Shown in pieces: positions 9,123 to 17,593 of a DNA stretch of 64,000 nt. The DNA lies in NCBI RefSeq assembly GCF_900113645.1, contig NZ_FOQC01000003.1, positions 119,882 to 183,881 on the forward strand, written 5' to 3'. This stretch comes from Trichococcus flocculiformis. GTDB lineage: Bacteria; Bacillota; Bacilli; Lactobacillales; Aerococcaceae. The stretch's first letter is position 1. Every line of letters begins with the position of its first letter. Both the position numbers and the translations under genes were made by a program. Under the pieces are notes generated by a model, which searched no databases, was not told the DNA's origin, and saw only the letters and a program-made list of their open reading frames with translations.

Positions 9123-9788
9123 TTATCTGACCACAAGCCAACCTTCGACGATTTTCTTGCCACTGGAAGTGCCCAAACGAGTCGCGCCGGCTGCAATGAA
9201 CGCCAAGGCGTCTTCGTACGTGCGCACTCCACCGCTTGCTTTCACATCCATCACGGGACCGACAGTTTTACGCATCAGTGCGATATCTTCCAAAGTTGCA
9301 CCACCTGTTGAAAAGCCGGTGGATGTCTTGACAAAGTCGGCACCAGCCTTTTGGGCCAACTGGCAAGCGATAACTTTTTCATCATCGGTCAACAGACAGG
9401 TCTCAATGATGACCTTCAGGATCGCTTTGCCTTTTACGGCTTCGACCAAAGCTGCGATTTCATGTTCGACAGTCTGATAATCGCCATCCTTCAAAGCGCC
9501 AATGTTGATGACCATATCGACTTCATCAGCACCGTTCTGGACCGCCTGTTTCGCTTCGAAAGTCTTCACTTCAGCCGTATTGGCACCATGCGGAAACCCA
9601 ACGACCGTACAGACAAGCACATCCGAGCCAGTCAGGAAAGCTTCCACCTTTTTGACCCAGTAGGGTTGCACGCAGACGGACTTGAAGTCATATTCCCTCG
9701 CCTCTTCGCAAAGGGCTTTGATTTCCTCCTCTGTCGCATCTTGTCTTAATAATGTGTGATCGATATACTTATTTAATTTTTCAACCAT
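9123..9788 (-). CDS. deoC: Deoxyribose-phosphate aldolase
   Basis: Class I aldolase splitting 2-deoxyribose 5-phosphate into glyceraldehyde 3-phosphate and acetaldehyde, the last step of deoxynucleoside breakdown. 221 residues, as in the short DeoC type. The active site is visible: [13 protein letters not shown], the Lys region KVIIETCLL and the Schiff-base lysine in FVKTSTGFS. The start overlaps the end of rsmE by 8 bp, so translation is probably coupled. No other deo genes lie beside it, so its place after two methyltransferase genes seems a lineage-specific arrangement. Confidence 0.95.
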   Translation of the reverse strand: MVEKLNKYIDHTLLRQDATEEEIKALCEEAREYDFKSVCVQPYWVKKVEAFLTGSDVLVCTVVGFPHGANTAEVKTFEAKQAVQNGADEVDMVINIGALKDGDYQTVEHEIAALVEAVKGKAILKVIIETCLLTDDEKVIACQLAQKAGADFVKTSTGFSTGGATLEDIALMRKTVGPVMDVKASGGVRTYEDALAFIAAGATRLGTSSGKKIVEGWLVVR

Positions 9789-10557
9789 TTTTATCCGCTC
9801 CTTTTCTTAATTCCATTTCATAGGATACTGCCGCCAACGCATATAAAGGGGCTGTTTCGGCCCGCAAAATCCTCGGTCCCAAAGCACAGCTCTTATGACC
9901 GGCTTGTCTGAACGCCGCCAGTTCTTCCGGCGCTAATCCGCCTTCAGGACCAAATACAAACAACAAAGAATCGCCTGGTTCAAGATTTCCCAGTGTGTTC
10001 ACCAAGATGCTGCCCTCACCGACCTTTGCATCCTCTTCATAGGCAATCAATACTTTACTGTATTTTTCCGCTTCCGCCAACAACTCTTTGAGGTTGTGCA
10101 CAGGATGCACAAAAGGCTCTTTTTGGCGGTGCGATTGCTCCGCGGCCTCTCTCGCAATTTTCTGCAGGCGCTGCTGTTTTTTTGCGCTTTTGTCCGCTGT
10201 CCACTTCACAACCGCATTTTTTGCTGCGAAAGGCAGGAAGGCTGCCGCGCCCAACTCTGTACCCTTCTGTACGATATATTCCAGCTTGTCGCCCTTCGGC
10301 AAACCGCAGGCAATCGTAATCTTGACCGGAAGTTCCGTTGAACGGTCTTCATCAGCCACCCATTTCAAACTGACCGTATTTGCGGATATGTCAATGAGCT
10401 CCGCAACGAACGAAATGCCTGAATTGTCGGCCAAATATACTTGCTCCCCCTGCTTCATGCGCATCACATGCACCATATGGTGATGGAAATCATCCGACAA
10501 AATGATCGGCTGCGTTTGATAATCTCTTGTCAGCGGCGGAATGATATATCGTTGCAT
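9781..10557 (-). CDS. rsmE: 16S rRNA (uracil1498-N3)-methyltransferase
   Basis: SPOUT-class methyltransferase making m3U1498 in 16S rRNA. 258 residues with an N-terminal PUA-like domain (about 1-75) and the C-terminal trefoil-knot fold, marked by [10 protein letters not shown] and [12 protein letters not shown], the SAM-binding knot. It starts 3 bp after the prmA stop. The prmA-rsmE pairing is widespread in Firmicutes. Confidence 0.95.
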   Translation of the reverse strand: MQRYIIPPLTRDYQTQPIILSDDFHHHMVHVMRMKQGEQVYLADNSGISFVAELIDISANTVSLKWVADEDRSTELPVKITIACGLPKGDKLEYIVQKGTELGAAAFLPFAAKNAVVKWTADKSAKKQQRLQKIAREAAEQSHRQKEPFVHPVHNLKELLAEAEKYSKVLIAYEEDAKVGEGSILVNTLGNLEPGDSLLFVFGPEGGLAPEELAAFRQAGHKSCALGPRILRAETAPLYALAAVSYEMELRKGADKNG

Positions 10558-10560
10558 GCT

Positions 10561-11511
10561 TCAATCCTCCAGGTTTTTAGTGCAGATCAGGCAAACCCAA
10601 TCCTTCATTTGCTTTTCTTGTTCGATCTCAAAGCCATTGCTGATCAAAGCAGCGATCAGTTCCGCTTTCTTCGATTCTATGATGCCCGAAAGGATGAAAT
10701 AGCCATCATCCTTAAGATTCTTGTAGGCATCAGGAAGCAACAGCAGAAGAATTTCCGCCAAGATATTCGCAACGATGATGTCCGCTTCTTGATCAGCGAT
10801 CCCTACCAACAGGTTGTTCTCTTTGACGATGACGTCCGAAGCATAAGCATTATAAGCAATGTTCTCTTTGGAGACGCGTGTTGCGATTTCGTCGATATCG
10901 TAGGCATAGACAGTGTCTGCGCCCATTGCCTTGGCTGCGATGCTCAAAACGCCCGATCCGGTACCAACATCGATCACTTTTTCGCCGCCCCGCATCACTG
11001 CTTCGAGTGCTTCGATGGACAGACGCGTGGTTGGATGCGTGCCGGTACCGAAGGCCATGCCTGGATCCAATTGAATCAGCATTTCTTTTTCATCTTCAGG
11101 TGTGTATTCTTCCCAATAAGGTACAATCGTCAAAAAGCGGGTCAAGCGAATCGGATGGAAATATTCTTTCCAAGAGTTTTCCCAATCCTCTTCCTTCACT
11201 TCGTTGATCTGCAGCTCATTCCTCCCGATTTTTAGATCGATCTTTTCCAGTTCCGCCAGCTGTTCTTTGATGAACAACACAGTGTCCTGAAAACCCGCGT
11301 TGTTCGGATAATAAGCCATGATATAAACGGCATGCCCTTCTTCAGGCAACGCACGTTCCTCCTTTATTTGCCCGAAACCGTCGTCCTGAAGATTGACGAA
11401 GTCCAATTCGTCATCTATGGCGACACCTTTCGCACCAGCTTCCATCAATATATTCGATACAGCCTCAACTGCTTCGGTAGCAGTCACAACCTTCACTTCA
11501 TTCCATTCCAT
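10561..11511 (-). CDS. prmA: Ribosomal protein L11 methyltransferase
   Basis: SAM-dependent enzyme that methylates amino groups of ribosomal protein L11. 316 residues: N-terminal substrate-recognition region and a Rossmann-like methyltransferase domain with motif I VIDVGTGSGVLSIAA (near 180) and the catalytic-pocket motif VANILAEI. It lies between a DUF3013 gene (21 bp upstream) and rsmE (3 bp downstream), forming a ribosome-modification cluster. Confidence 0.95.
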   Translation of the reverse strand: MEWNEVKVVTATEAVEAVSNILMEAGAKGVAIDDELDFVNLQDDGFGQIKEERALPEEGHAVYIMAYYPNNAGFQDTVLFIKEQLAELEKIDLKIGRNELQINEVKEEDWENSWKEYFHPIRLTRFLTIVPYWEEYTPEDEKEMLIQLDPGMAFGTGTHPTTRLSIEALEAVMRGGEKVIDVGTGSGVLSIAAKAMGADTVYAYDIDEIATRVSKENIAYNAYASDVIVKENNLLVGIADQEADIIVANILAEILLLLLPDAYKNLKDDGYFILSGIIESKKAELIAALISNGFEIEQEKQMKDWVCLICTKNLED

Positions 11512-11532
11512 TTACATTCACCTTTCCTACCA

Positions 11533-12015
11533 TCAAGGATAACGATAATACGTTTCATCAAATCTTCCTAATTCCTTCAGTGTTTCGATTGTCTGCATAA
11601 AATTCAGCTCATTCCAATGCAATTCGAAGCTGGACTCACCCTCGTCTTTCAGAAAATCCCTGAGTTTAGTGTTTGCTTCTCCGACCGTCAAGCGAATATT
11701 CTTAACGACCGCTTCCGCCAATCCTCCCTGAATCCCTTTTTTCCGATCGAATGGGATACCCGTTAAATACTCCTCCGTTTTGATTTTTGAAGACGCGCGA
11801 TCATAAAACAAAACAGAATCTTCAAAAATGAACCGATCTTCGTGATTCGAGTGGCCAAATATGTCAGAAATACTATTGTCTGGAGGATAACTGACTTCTA
11901 ATAATAACACAATTTCGACTGTATGGAACGGTTTATGCCACTCCAATCGCCATTCACAAGGCAAGTGTTGTTCTTCCAGTTCCTCGTGGAGTTTGTCGAT
12001 CATACTTTTGTTCAT
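11533..12015 (-). CDS. DUF3013 family protein
   Basis: Conserved 160-residue cytoplasmic protein, function unknown. It is acidic, has no signal peptide or membrane segment, and carries several aromatic-rich stretches (CEWRLEWHKPFH, FELHWNELNFM, ETYYRYP). Family assignment rests on overall likeness and on position: DUF3013 genes commonly precede prmA in Lactobacillales. GGAGGAAGAG directly before the ATG supports the start. It is the first gene of the prmA-rsmE-deoC unit. Confidence 0.75.
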   Translation of the reverse strand: MNKSMIDKLHEELEEQHLPCEWRLEWHKPFHTVEIVLLLEVSYPPDNSISDIFGHSNHEDRFIFEDSVLFYDRASSKIKTEEYLTGIPFDRKKGIQGGLAEAVVKNIRLTVGEANTKLRDFLKDEGESSFELHWNELNFMQTIETLKELGRFDETYYRYP

Positions 12016-12242
12016 TCTCTTCCTCCTCGTGCCCTCATTTCGGCTGATCTTTACTGGTTCTGTGCCGCCTCCGGATGATGCTCTCCATCCATTGTAGCAA
12101 ATAATGAGAAAAAGATATATTCCGGGCTATGCATCAGCAAATTATTTTAGTGAAAATCAGCCCCGGATTATTGAGGGAACGATTTCTAAAAGATCCGGTT
12201 TATGATATATTTAGTCTAGGCAAAAAGTTGGAGGGATATTTC

Positions 12243-12617
12243 ATGACAGAACACTCAGAGATCAGACAATCCATCGATTACTTGGTCGCGCGCATCGCAC
12301 GTGATTACCAAAAAGAAGAATACAAAGACTGCTTAAAAATCCAGATTCCGTTCGGTCGTAGGGCTGAAATACTATTGGCTGAGGACTATCTCACAGCAGA
12401 TGAAAAAATCATTTTTGAGGATGGTATCGATCCGGCCATAAAAAGCGAACTCTTCAAAGAGGTCCTGCAAGCTAAAACGGATAAGGTCTTCAAGAGTTTT
12501 CTATTGGAGATATTCGGCAAGCAGCCGGTTCTTAATGAAAATTTATCCATCACAACCACTAAATCGGGCGACAAGCAATACATCATCATCAATTTTCAAG
12601 GAGCCTTGCCATATTAA
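12243..12617 (+). CDS. Small protein resembling DUF2294/MpsC family
   Basis: A 124-residue soluble protein. The frame is open from 12129, but ATG at 12243 is preferred because TTGGAGGGA lies 8 nt before it. The pattern of a basic N-terminal helix, a central pair of short strands, a helix (about 65-95) and a final beta hairpin ending in QYIIINF resembles DUF2294 proteins, also called the MpsC family. That likeness is by eye and weak. No catalytic motif is visible. It is monocistronic, divergent from the prmA operon and upstream of gpsB. Confidence 0.55.
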   Translation: MTEHSEIRQSIDYLVARIARDYQKEEYKDCLKIQIPFGRRAEILLAEDYLTADEKIIFEDGIDPAIKSELFKEVLQAKTDKVFKSFLLEIFGKQPVLNENLSITTTKSGDKQYIIINFQGALPY

Positions 12618-12720
12618 GCTTTCCATTTACGCAGAGGCTTTATGATCCGCGGCTGAAGCAAGAAAAAATTAAGTTGAGTTTATGCGAAAAGCCTGATATG
12701 ATGTTGATTAGAATATTTGC

Positions 12721-12749
12721 TTATTAATATTACTTTTTTATGCTATACT
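12721..12749 (+). promoter_or_regulatory. Promoter of gpsB
   Basis: -10 TATACT (12744-12749) with an extended TGC before it; the -35 (TTATTA, 12721-12726) is poor. It lies 38 bp before the gpsB start. Confidence 0.6.
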
Positions 12750-12786
12750 GTTTAGGTAACAAGGACAACTAACGAGGTGTGCAAAT

Positions 12787-13128
12787 ATGGCAGATAAAAA
12801 TCTAACAACTAAAGATATTCTGCAAAAAGAATTCAAAAGCGCTATGAGAGGCTATAATGTTGCAGAAGTTGATGAATATCTGGATATGATCATAAGAGAT
12901 TATGAATCTTATCAAAAAGACCTTTCTTATCTTCAAAGCGAAAATGAACGTTTGATGAGCCGTGTGGATGAGTTGACGAAGCAAGCAGTTTTAGCTAAGC
13001 CGACCCAATCGAATGTATCATCAGTCGGCAGCGGTGTAACGAATTTTGATATTCTGAAACGCCTTTCCAACTTGGAGAAACATGTATTCGGTTCAAAATT
13101 AGATGAAACCAACGAAGAAGCAAACTAG
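12787..13128 (+). CDS. gpsB: Cell-cycle protein GpsB
   Basis: DivIVA-like peripheral adaptor that moves between side wall and septum and docks class A PBPs and other envelope enzymes. 113 residues: the N-terminal membrane and PBP-binding domain (FKSAMRGYNVAEVDEYLD, about 16-35), a coiled coil to about residue 65, a polar linker and a short C-terminal helical trimerisation segment (about 82-105). Start supported by GAGGTG 8 nt upstream. rnpB follows immediately, the usual order in Lactobacillales. Confidence 0.95.
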   Translation: MADKNLTTKDILQKEFKSAMRGYNVAEVDEYLDMIIRDYESYQKDLSYLQSENERLMSRVDELTKQAVLAKPTQSNVSSVGSGVTNFDILKRLSNLEKHVFGSKLDETNEEAN

Positions 13129-13138
13129 CATCAATAGA

Positions 13139-13523
13139 CATTTGTAAATTTCGGGTAATTGCGGTCTCCTTCATGGAGGCTGAGGAAAGTCCATGCTCGC
13201 ACAAGCTGAGATGCTTGTAGTGTTCGTGCTTAGCGAAACAATAAGCTAAGGCAATCGAGAGATTGACGGCAGAAAAAAAGGCTAAGGGCTCTGCCTATGC
13301 CTGAGTATTCTTGAAAGTGCCACAGTGACGAAGCAGACGGGGAAACCTTTCTGGTGGAACGCGGTAAACCCCTCGAGCGAGCAACCCAAACTTTGGTAGG
13401 GGCACTCTTTCCAAGGAAATGAACGAGGGAAAGAGGCAGAAATGCAGATAGATAATTACCTCCGCCATCAGAGGCCTGGCTCCGATGGCGTGACAGAACA
13501 TGGCTTACAGAAATTTACAAATC
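13139..13523 (+). ncRNA. rnpB: RNase P RNA, class B
   Basis: Catalytic RNA of RNase P, which removes 5' leaders of pre-tRNAs. Helix P1 is visible as ATTTGTAAATTTC at the 5' end with GAAATTTACAAAT at the 3' end. The universally conserved GAGGAAAGTCC lies at 13181-13192 and ACAGAAC-TGGCTTACAG near the 3' end (13494-13510). GACGGGGAAACC and AGAGGCAGAAATG fall between. Size (about 385 nt) and arrangement fit the Bacillus type. Located between gpsB and the methyltransferase, as in relatives. Confidence 0.96.
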
Positions 13524-13556
13524 AGGCTTTTTTCTTCAAAAAGAATACGATCGAGG

Positions 13557-13586
13557 ATGGGACAAGCTAATTTTTGTCCCATTTTT
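13557..13586 (+). terminator. Terminator after rnpB
   Basis: ATGGGACA (13557-13564) pairs with TGTCCCAT (13575-13582), followed by TTTT. It separates rnpB from the methyltransferase gene. Confidence 0.8.
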
Positions 13587-13633
13587 CGTGCATTATCCGG
13601 CAATTTCTAAGGCAAAACAATAAGGAGCACTAA

Positions 13634-14806
13634 ATGAAAACTTATCAACTAATGGCTACGGCCGCAAGCGGCATCGAAGCAATCACCGGCAATGAGCTGA
13701 AAAAAATGGGCTACAATGTCCAAGTAGAGAACGGCAAGGCCTACTTCACCGGTACGGAAGCGGACATCATCACCACCAACCTGTGGCTGCGCACCGCTGA
13801 CCGCATCAAAATCGTTTTCGGCAAATTCGAAGCAAAAACCTTCGATGATCTTTTCGAGCAAACGAAAGCTTTGCCGTGGGAACAAATCCTACCGATGGAT
13901 GCAGAATTCCCTGTTTCCGGCAAATCACAAAAATCGACCTTGTACAGTGTCCCCGATTGCCAAGCGATCGTAAAGAAGGCCATCGTCAACCGTCTGAGCG
14001 AATACTATCACCGTCGTACCCGTTTGCCTGAATCCGGCGCACTTTATCCGATTGAAGTGGCCATCAACAAGGATGAAGTGATCCTGACGATTGACACAAG
14101 CGGTTCCAGTCTTTTCAAACGCGGTTACCGTTCCGAAAAAGGTGGCGCACCATTGAAGGAAAATATGGCGGCCGCTTTGGTGATGTTGACCAATTGGTTC
14201 CCTGATCGCCCCTTCTATGATCCGACTTGCGGTTCCGGCACGATTCCGATTGAAGCAGCTCTTATCGGCTTGAATATCGCGCCTGGTTTGAAGCGCTCAT
14301 TCCCTTCCGAAGAGTGGAACATTTTTGAAGAAGGTATGTGGGATCGTATCCGCAATGAAGCCAAAGCTGCCGCGAATTTCGATGTGAAGTTGGATATCGG
14401 CGGTTCGGACATCGATCCACATGTCATCGCCATCGCGAAGAGCAATGCCGAGAAAGCAGGCGTTGCGGATTATGTCACTTTCAAACAGTTGGCTTTGGCC
14501 GACTTCACGACTACCAAGGAATACGGCACAATTGTCTGCAACCCGCCCTACGGTGAGCGTCTTTCCGATCAGGAAGAGATCGAGATACTCTACAAAGAGA
14601 TGGGCCAAGTTTTCCGCCCATTGAAGACATGGAGCAAGTACATTCTGACGAGCGAATTGCTTTTCGAAGAATTTTACGGCGAAAGAGCTACGAAAAAACG
14701 CAAACTCTACAACGGCAGATTGCGTACCGATCTGTTCCAATATTGGGGAACGCGCCCGCCGAGAGTCAAAAAAGAACTTGATGCCAGCGAAACCAAAGAA
14801 AAATAA
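13634..14806 (+). CDS. THUMP-domain rRNA guanine-N2 methyltransferase (RlmL/YpsC-like)
   Basis: SAM-dependent RNA methyltransferase of the COG0116 group, likely making an m2G in 23S rRNA. 390 residues. A THUMP RNA-binding domain covers about residues 45-155. The methyltransferase domain follows with motif I DPTCGSGTIPIEAA (near 197) and the catalytic NPPYGER (near 303), typical of N6/N2 amino-group methylation. TAAGGAGCAC precedes the ATG. The gpsB-rnpB-ypsC order is conserved. The exact guanine modified is not deducible here. Confidence 0.88.
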   Translation: MKTYQLMATAASGIEAITGNELKKMGYNVQVENGKAYFTGTEADIITTNLWLRTADRIKIVFGKFEAKTFDDLFEQTKALPWEQILPMDAEFPVSGKSQKSTLYSVPDCQAIVKKAIVNRLSEYYHRRTRLPESGALYPIEVAINKDEVILTIDTSGSSLFKRGYRSEKGGAPLKENMAAALVMLTNWFPDRPFYDPTCGSGTIPIEAALIGLNIAPGLKRSFPSEEWNIFEEGMWDRIRNEAKAAANFDVKLDIGGSDIDPHVIAIAKSNAEKAGVADYVTFKQLALADFTTTKEYGTIVCNPPYGERLSDQEEIEILYKEMGQVFRPLKTWSKYILTSELLFEEFYGERATKKRKLYNGRLRTDLFQYWGTRPPRVKKELDASETKEK

Positions 14807-14820
14807 TTTTTTCAAATAAA

Positions 14821-14876
14821 TAAAAGCAGTCCGGACTCCTCGCTGATGCGGGTTCGTCCGGACTGCTTTATTTTTT
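14821..14876. terminator. Bidirectional terminator between converging genes
   Basis: AAAGCAGTCCGGAC (left arm) pairs with GTCCGGACTGCTTT (14856-14869). The plus side ends in ATTTTTT, the minus side in TTTTATTTATTT. It serves the methyltransferase gene and the converging RNase HI-like gene. Confidence 0.9.
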
Positions 14877-14903
14877 CATATTCCCGAAAAATCTCAAGCT
14901 TAC

Positions 14904-15323
14904 TCATTTGTTCTTTTTCGTGAGCTGATAGAGTGCTTTTTTTGCGAGATTATTGGCTCCTTTATTTTCCTTTTCCGGAATCCATTCCAAGTAAAAATTC
15001 GTGAACGCAGCCAATTCCTGCAAGGTCTCTTCCAGATACAATTTGTGTTCCGTTTTTTTTGTATACTTTTTCCTGATCGACTCGGCAACAAGTTTGCTGT
15101 CCGTATAACAAAAAATGAGTTGGTCTTGTTTGTTTTGCGCTTTCAGGTGGCGCAAGCCATGCAGAAGCGCTTCGAATTCAGCCCGATGATTATCCATCCT
15201 GCCCTCTAAAGGCAGGCCTATTTGCTCTTGTACACCGTCCTCAACGATCAAAATCCCAATGGCAGCATACCCTTCTTTTCCGGTGGCCGCCCCATCCACA
15301 AATAATTTTATCAAATGTTCCAC
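14904..15323 (-). CDS. RNase HI-like protein
   Basis: Reverse-transcriptase-like RNase H fold protein, 139 residues from the chosen start. Three active-site carboxylates are visible: FVDGAA, NHRAEFEALLHGL and CYTDSKLVAES. The fourth position, usually Asp in a D-x-L-A context, reads Asn in GANNLAKKAL, so cleavage of RNA:DNA hybrids may be weakened or the role may differ (B. subtilis YpdQ/YpeP-like). The open frame extends to 15371, but those 16 codons come from the csp terminator hairpin; a GTG at 15323 (VEHLIKLFVDG) fits the family. No strong ribosome site is seen. Confidence 0.82.
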   Translation of the reverse strand: MEHLIKLFVDGAATGKEGYAAIGILIVEDGVQEQIGLPLEGRMDNHRAEFEALLHGLRHLKAQNKQDQLIFCYTDSKLVAESIRKKYTKKTEHKLYLEETLQELAAFTNFYLEWIPEKENKGANNLAKKALYQLTKKNK

Positions 15324-15327
15324 ATCC

Positions 15328-15375
15328 CAAAAAACAAAGGTGAAAGAAAATCCTGAACGGATTCTCCTCACCTTT
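15328..15375 (-). terminator. Terminator after the cold-shock gene
   Basis: AAAGGTGAGGAGAATCC pairs with GGATTTTCTTTCACCTTT (one mismatch-bearing stretch), followed on the minus strand by TTTTTT. It overlaps the upstream part of the RNase HI-like reading frame. Confidence 0.85.
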
Positions 15376-15393
15376 GCGGTTTACTGTACTTGT

Positions 15394-15606
15394 TTATGAT
15401 TCTGCCACGACGATCACATTAGTGGCTTGTGGTCCTCTTACGCCTTCAGCGATATCAAACTGAACGCGTTGCCCTTCTTCAAGTCTTTTGAAGCCTTCTC
15501 CAGCTATACCGGTAAAATGTACGAAGATGTCGTCATCCTGTTGGTCGAATTCAATAAAACCATACCCTTTATCATTATTGAACCACTTTACTTTGCCAAA
15601 TTCCAT
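15394..15606 (-). CDS. csp: Cold-shock protein (CspA family)
   Basis: Small single-stranded nucleic-acid chaperone, 70 residues forming one OB-fold. RNP1 (KGYGFIEF) and RNP2 (IFVHF) are intact, and it opens with the family hallmark GKVKWFN. AAGGAGGATGTACA precedes the ATG. The upstream region to 15720 (about 115 bp) probably holds its promoter and leader. Monocistronic with its own terminator. Confidence 0.96.
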   Translation of the reverse strand: MEFGKVKWFNNDKGYGFIEFDQQDDDIFVHFTGIAGEGFKRLEEGQRVQFDIAEGVRGPQATNVIVVAES

Positions 15607-15720
15607 TGTACATCCTCCTTAAACACTCAATTCTTTGGAACTGCTTTCACAAAGACGGGTTACCCTCATTATAGAGAGGAATCCCTATAGAGTCAATTAT
15701 TCTGATAGCTTCATTGGCAC

Positions 15721-16701
15721 TTATTCAAAAAAACCAAAAAATTCGGCCAGCTTATTTTCCAATTGATCAATTTCATCGCGGATTTTATTTTCGCTCGGCT
15801 CGCCCGTCGATCCGATCCCATTGTAAATGCGGTAGACCACCTCCAACCACTCCGAAACGGACAGTATGGTCCTGGCTTCGAACGGATAAAGAAGGGACAA
15901 CTGCATGAAAAAGGCATTTTCCATGGCATCTGCCACAGTCGGATTTTTATTGGCGATTTCTTCACGGATATACGCCATTCCTTCTTTGTACGTCTTTGAC
16001 TCGATCAAGGGGACCAATCCAGCCAGGTCCAATTTTTCTTCGCTTCCGTCCAACCTGACAGCTACCTTCGGATGGAGCCCACGCGCAAGAAATTGATGAA
16101 TGATCTCTGTTTTGAGCATCCGATGGAGATTATTATTCATGAGTAAGCGTTGCGCTATCTTGCCGAATTGGTCATCCTCCAATTCCTTCAATTGTTGCGC
16201 GTATGTCTGCTGCTTGTGGAACGGTTGCGTATCGATGTTTTTTTCAGCTTGGAGGATTTCTGAACTTCTTTTTAGTTTTTTTTCCAAATTCTTCAGTTCA
16301 GCTTTCTCGACTTCAGCCTCCAATTGCTCCAAAGCAAATTGATGTTCCATCGAAAGCCCGAAAGTATTTTTGCGTGCTTCGATTTGTTCACGAGCCATGT
16401 CGAATGATCCGGAATGCAATAAGCCTTTCAAGTAAAGGAAATCAATGTCGTCGACCGAAATGGCGGAAGCAATATCCGGACGCATTTCGGTTATCATCTC
16501 CAGGCACTTCTCTGTTTGATCAGTCTCTTGCAACAACATGAGGTACAGCGGGAGCATATCGTCCGTCTTTTTGATGGCAACAGCCTTGCCGATCCATTCT
16601 TCCGCAAGCTGCAGATTCCCCTCTTCAAATGCCAATAGTCCCTTTTTCAAGTATCCTTCGTAATTTAATGGAAAAATAATTTTATCTCCCATTTCCATCA
16701 C
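15721..16701 (-). CDS. TPR-like repeat protein
   Basis: A 326-residue soluble protein built from helical hairpins. The first 110 residues read like tetratricopeptide repeats (AFEEGNLQLAEEWIGKAV, then LYLKGLLHSGSFDMAREQIE). A charged helix, likely coiled coil, spans about 128-160, and the C-terminal half is acidic and ends in FFGFFE. No enzymatic motif. Start chosen at the second in-frame region (MMEMGDK) with GGGG-A upstream; MEMGDK is an alternative. Similar TPR proteins occur widely in Lactobacillales with no settled function. Confidence 0.65.
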   Translation of the reverse strand: MMEMGDKIIFPLNYEGYLKKGLLAFEEGNLQLAEEWIGKAVAIKKTDDMLPLYLMLLQETDQTEKCLEMITEMRPDIASAISVDDIDFLYLKGLLHSGSFDMAREQIEARKNTFGLSMEHQFALEQLEAEVEKAELKNLEKKLKRSSEILQAEKNIDTQPFHKQQTYAQQLKELEDDQFGKIAQRLLMNNNLHRMLKTEIIHQFLARGLHPKVAVRLDGSEEKLDLAGLVPLIESKTYKEGMAYIREEIANKNPTVADAMENAFFMQLSLLYPFEARTILSVSEWLEVVYRIYNGIGSTGEPSENKIRDEIDQLENKLAEFFGFFE

Positions 16702-16754
16702 CCCAATCTACGCTGATTTTCCTGTTAGGTCATTATAACACAAAAGCGAACGCG

Positions 16755-16793
16755 AAAAAAACCGCCCCGCACAGCTGCTGCTGTGTGGGCGGT
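16755..16793 (-). terminator. Terminator of the fab-acc operon
   Basis: ACCGCCC (16761-16767) pairs with GGGCGGT (16787-16793) with an inner GC-rich stem; seven T follow on the minus strand. It lies 18 bp after the accA stop. Confidence 0.88.
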
Positions 16794-16810
16794 CCATAAT
16801 CGTTCATTGA

Positions 16811-17593
16811 TCAATAGTTCCGGAATCGTTTCTGGCGTTGCTCGACCAATTCAGCTGGCGTCAGTTGCTTCAGCTCTTTCAGCTTGGCACTTAATTCCTG
16901 CTTCAGTTCCAGCATGACATCATCCGATTTACGGGCCACTTTCCTACGGGTTTCCATAATGATTTTGTCGATGACGTCCAATGAAAAGAGATCATCAGGC
17001 GTCAACTTCATTACTTTGGCTGCTTCATCGGATCGTGAAGAATCTTTCCACAAAATGGAAGCAAAGCCTTCCGGTGACAGGACAGAATACATGGTATTCT
17101 CCAACATCCATACCTCGTTGCCCATTGCCAGCGCCAAGGCTCCGCCGCTGCCTCCCTCACCGATAAAGATGGCGATGAAAGGAACCGTCAATTGGCTCAT
17201 CACCAAAAGCGACTCAGCGATGGCTTCACCGATGCCTCGATCTTCAGAATCGACATCGCAAAAGGCGCCTGAGGTATTGATGAAAGTAACGATCGGACGA
17301 TTGAATTTCTCCGCCTGTTTCATCAAACGGATCGCTTTGCGGTAGCCCTCCGGATGCGGGGATCCGAAATTCCGGTAGACATTTTCAGTCACGTCATGGC
17401 CTTTTTGGGTTCCGATGACGGTTACCGGCATGTCATCCAACAATGCGATCCCACCGACGATAGCAGGGTCGTCACCGAACTTTCTGTCGCCGTGGAATTC
17501 AACAAAGCCTTCACAAATGGCATGGATCATTTCTGTCGCCGTCAGACGGGAGATGCTTCTTGCAGAGGTGATAATTTCTTTGACATCCTTCAC
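16811..17593 (-). CDS. accA: Acetyl-CoA carboxylase carboxyltransferase subunit alpha
   Basis: With AccD it transfers carboxyl from biotin to acetyl-CoA, giving malonyl-CoA. 260 residues, crotonase fold, shorter than the E. coli form as usual in Lactobacillales. Oxyanion-hole region GEGGSGGALALAMGN and the conserved MLENTMYSVLSPEG are present. The start overlaps the accD stop in an ATGA arrangement, which keeps the two subunits in balance. Last gene of the operon. Confidence 0.96.
   Translation of the reverse strand: MKDVKEIITSARSISRLTATEMIHAICEGFVEFHGDRKFGDDPAIVGGIALLDDMPVTVIGTQKGHDVTENVYRNFGSPHPEGYRKAIRLMKQAEKFNRPIVTFINTSGAFCDVDSEDRGIGEAIAESLLVMSQLTVPFIAIFIGEGGSGGALALAMGNEVWMLENTMYSVLSPEGFASILWKDSSRSDEAAKVMKLTPDDLFSLDVIDKIIMETRRKVARKSDDVMLELKQELSAKLKELKQLTPAELVEQRQKRFRNY

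Noticed and set aside
10441..11235. 264-codon plus-strand frame
   Set aside because: Antisense of prmA and the rsmE start; composition is that of a shadow frame.
15324..15371. 16-codon extension of the RNase HI-like protein
   Set aside because: It is encoded by the csp terminator hairpin.
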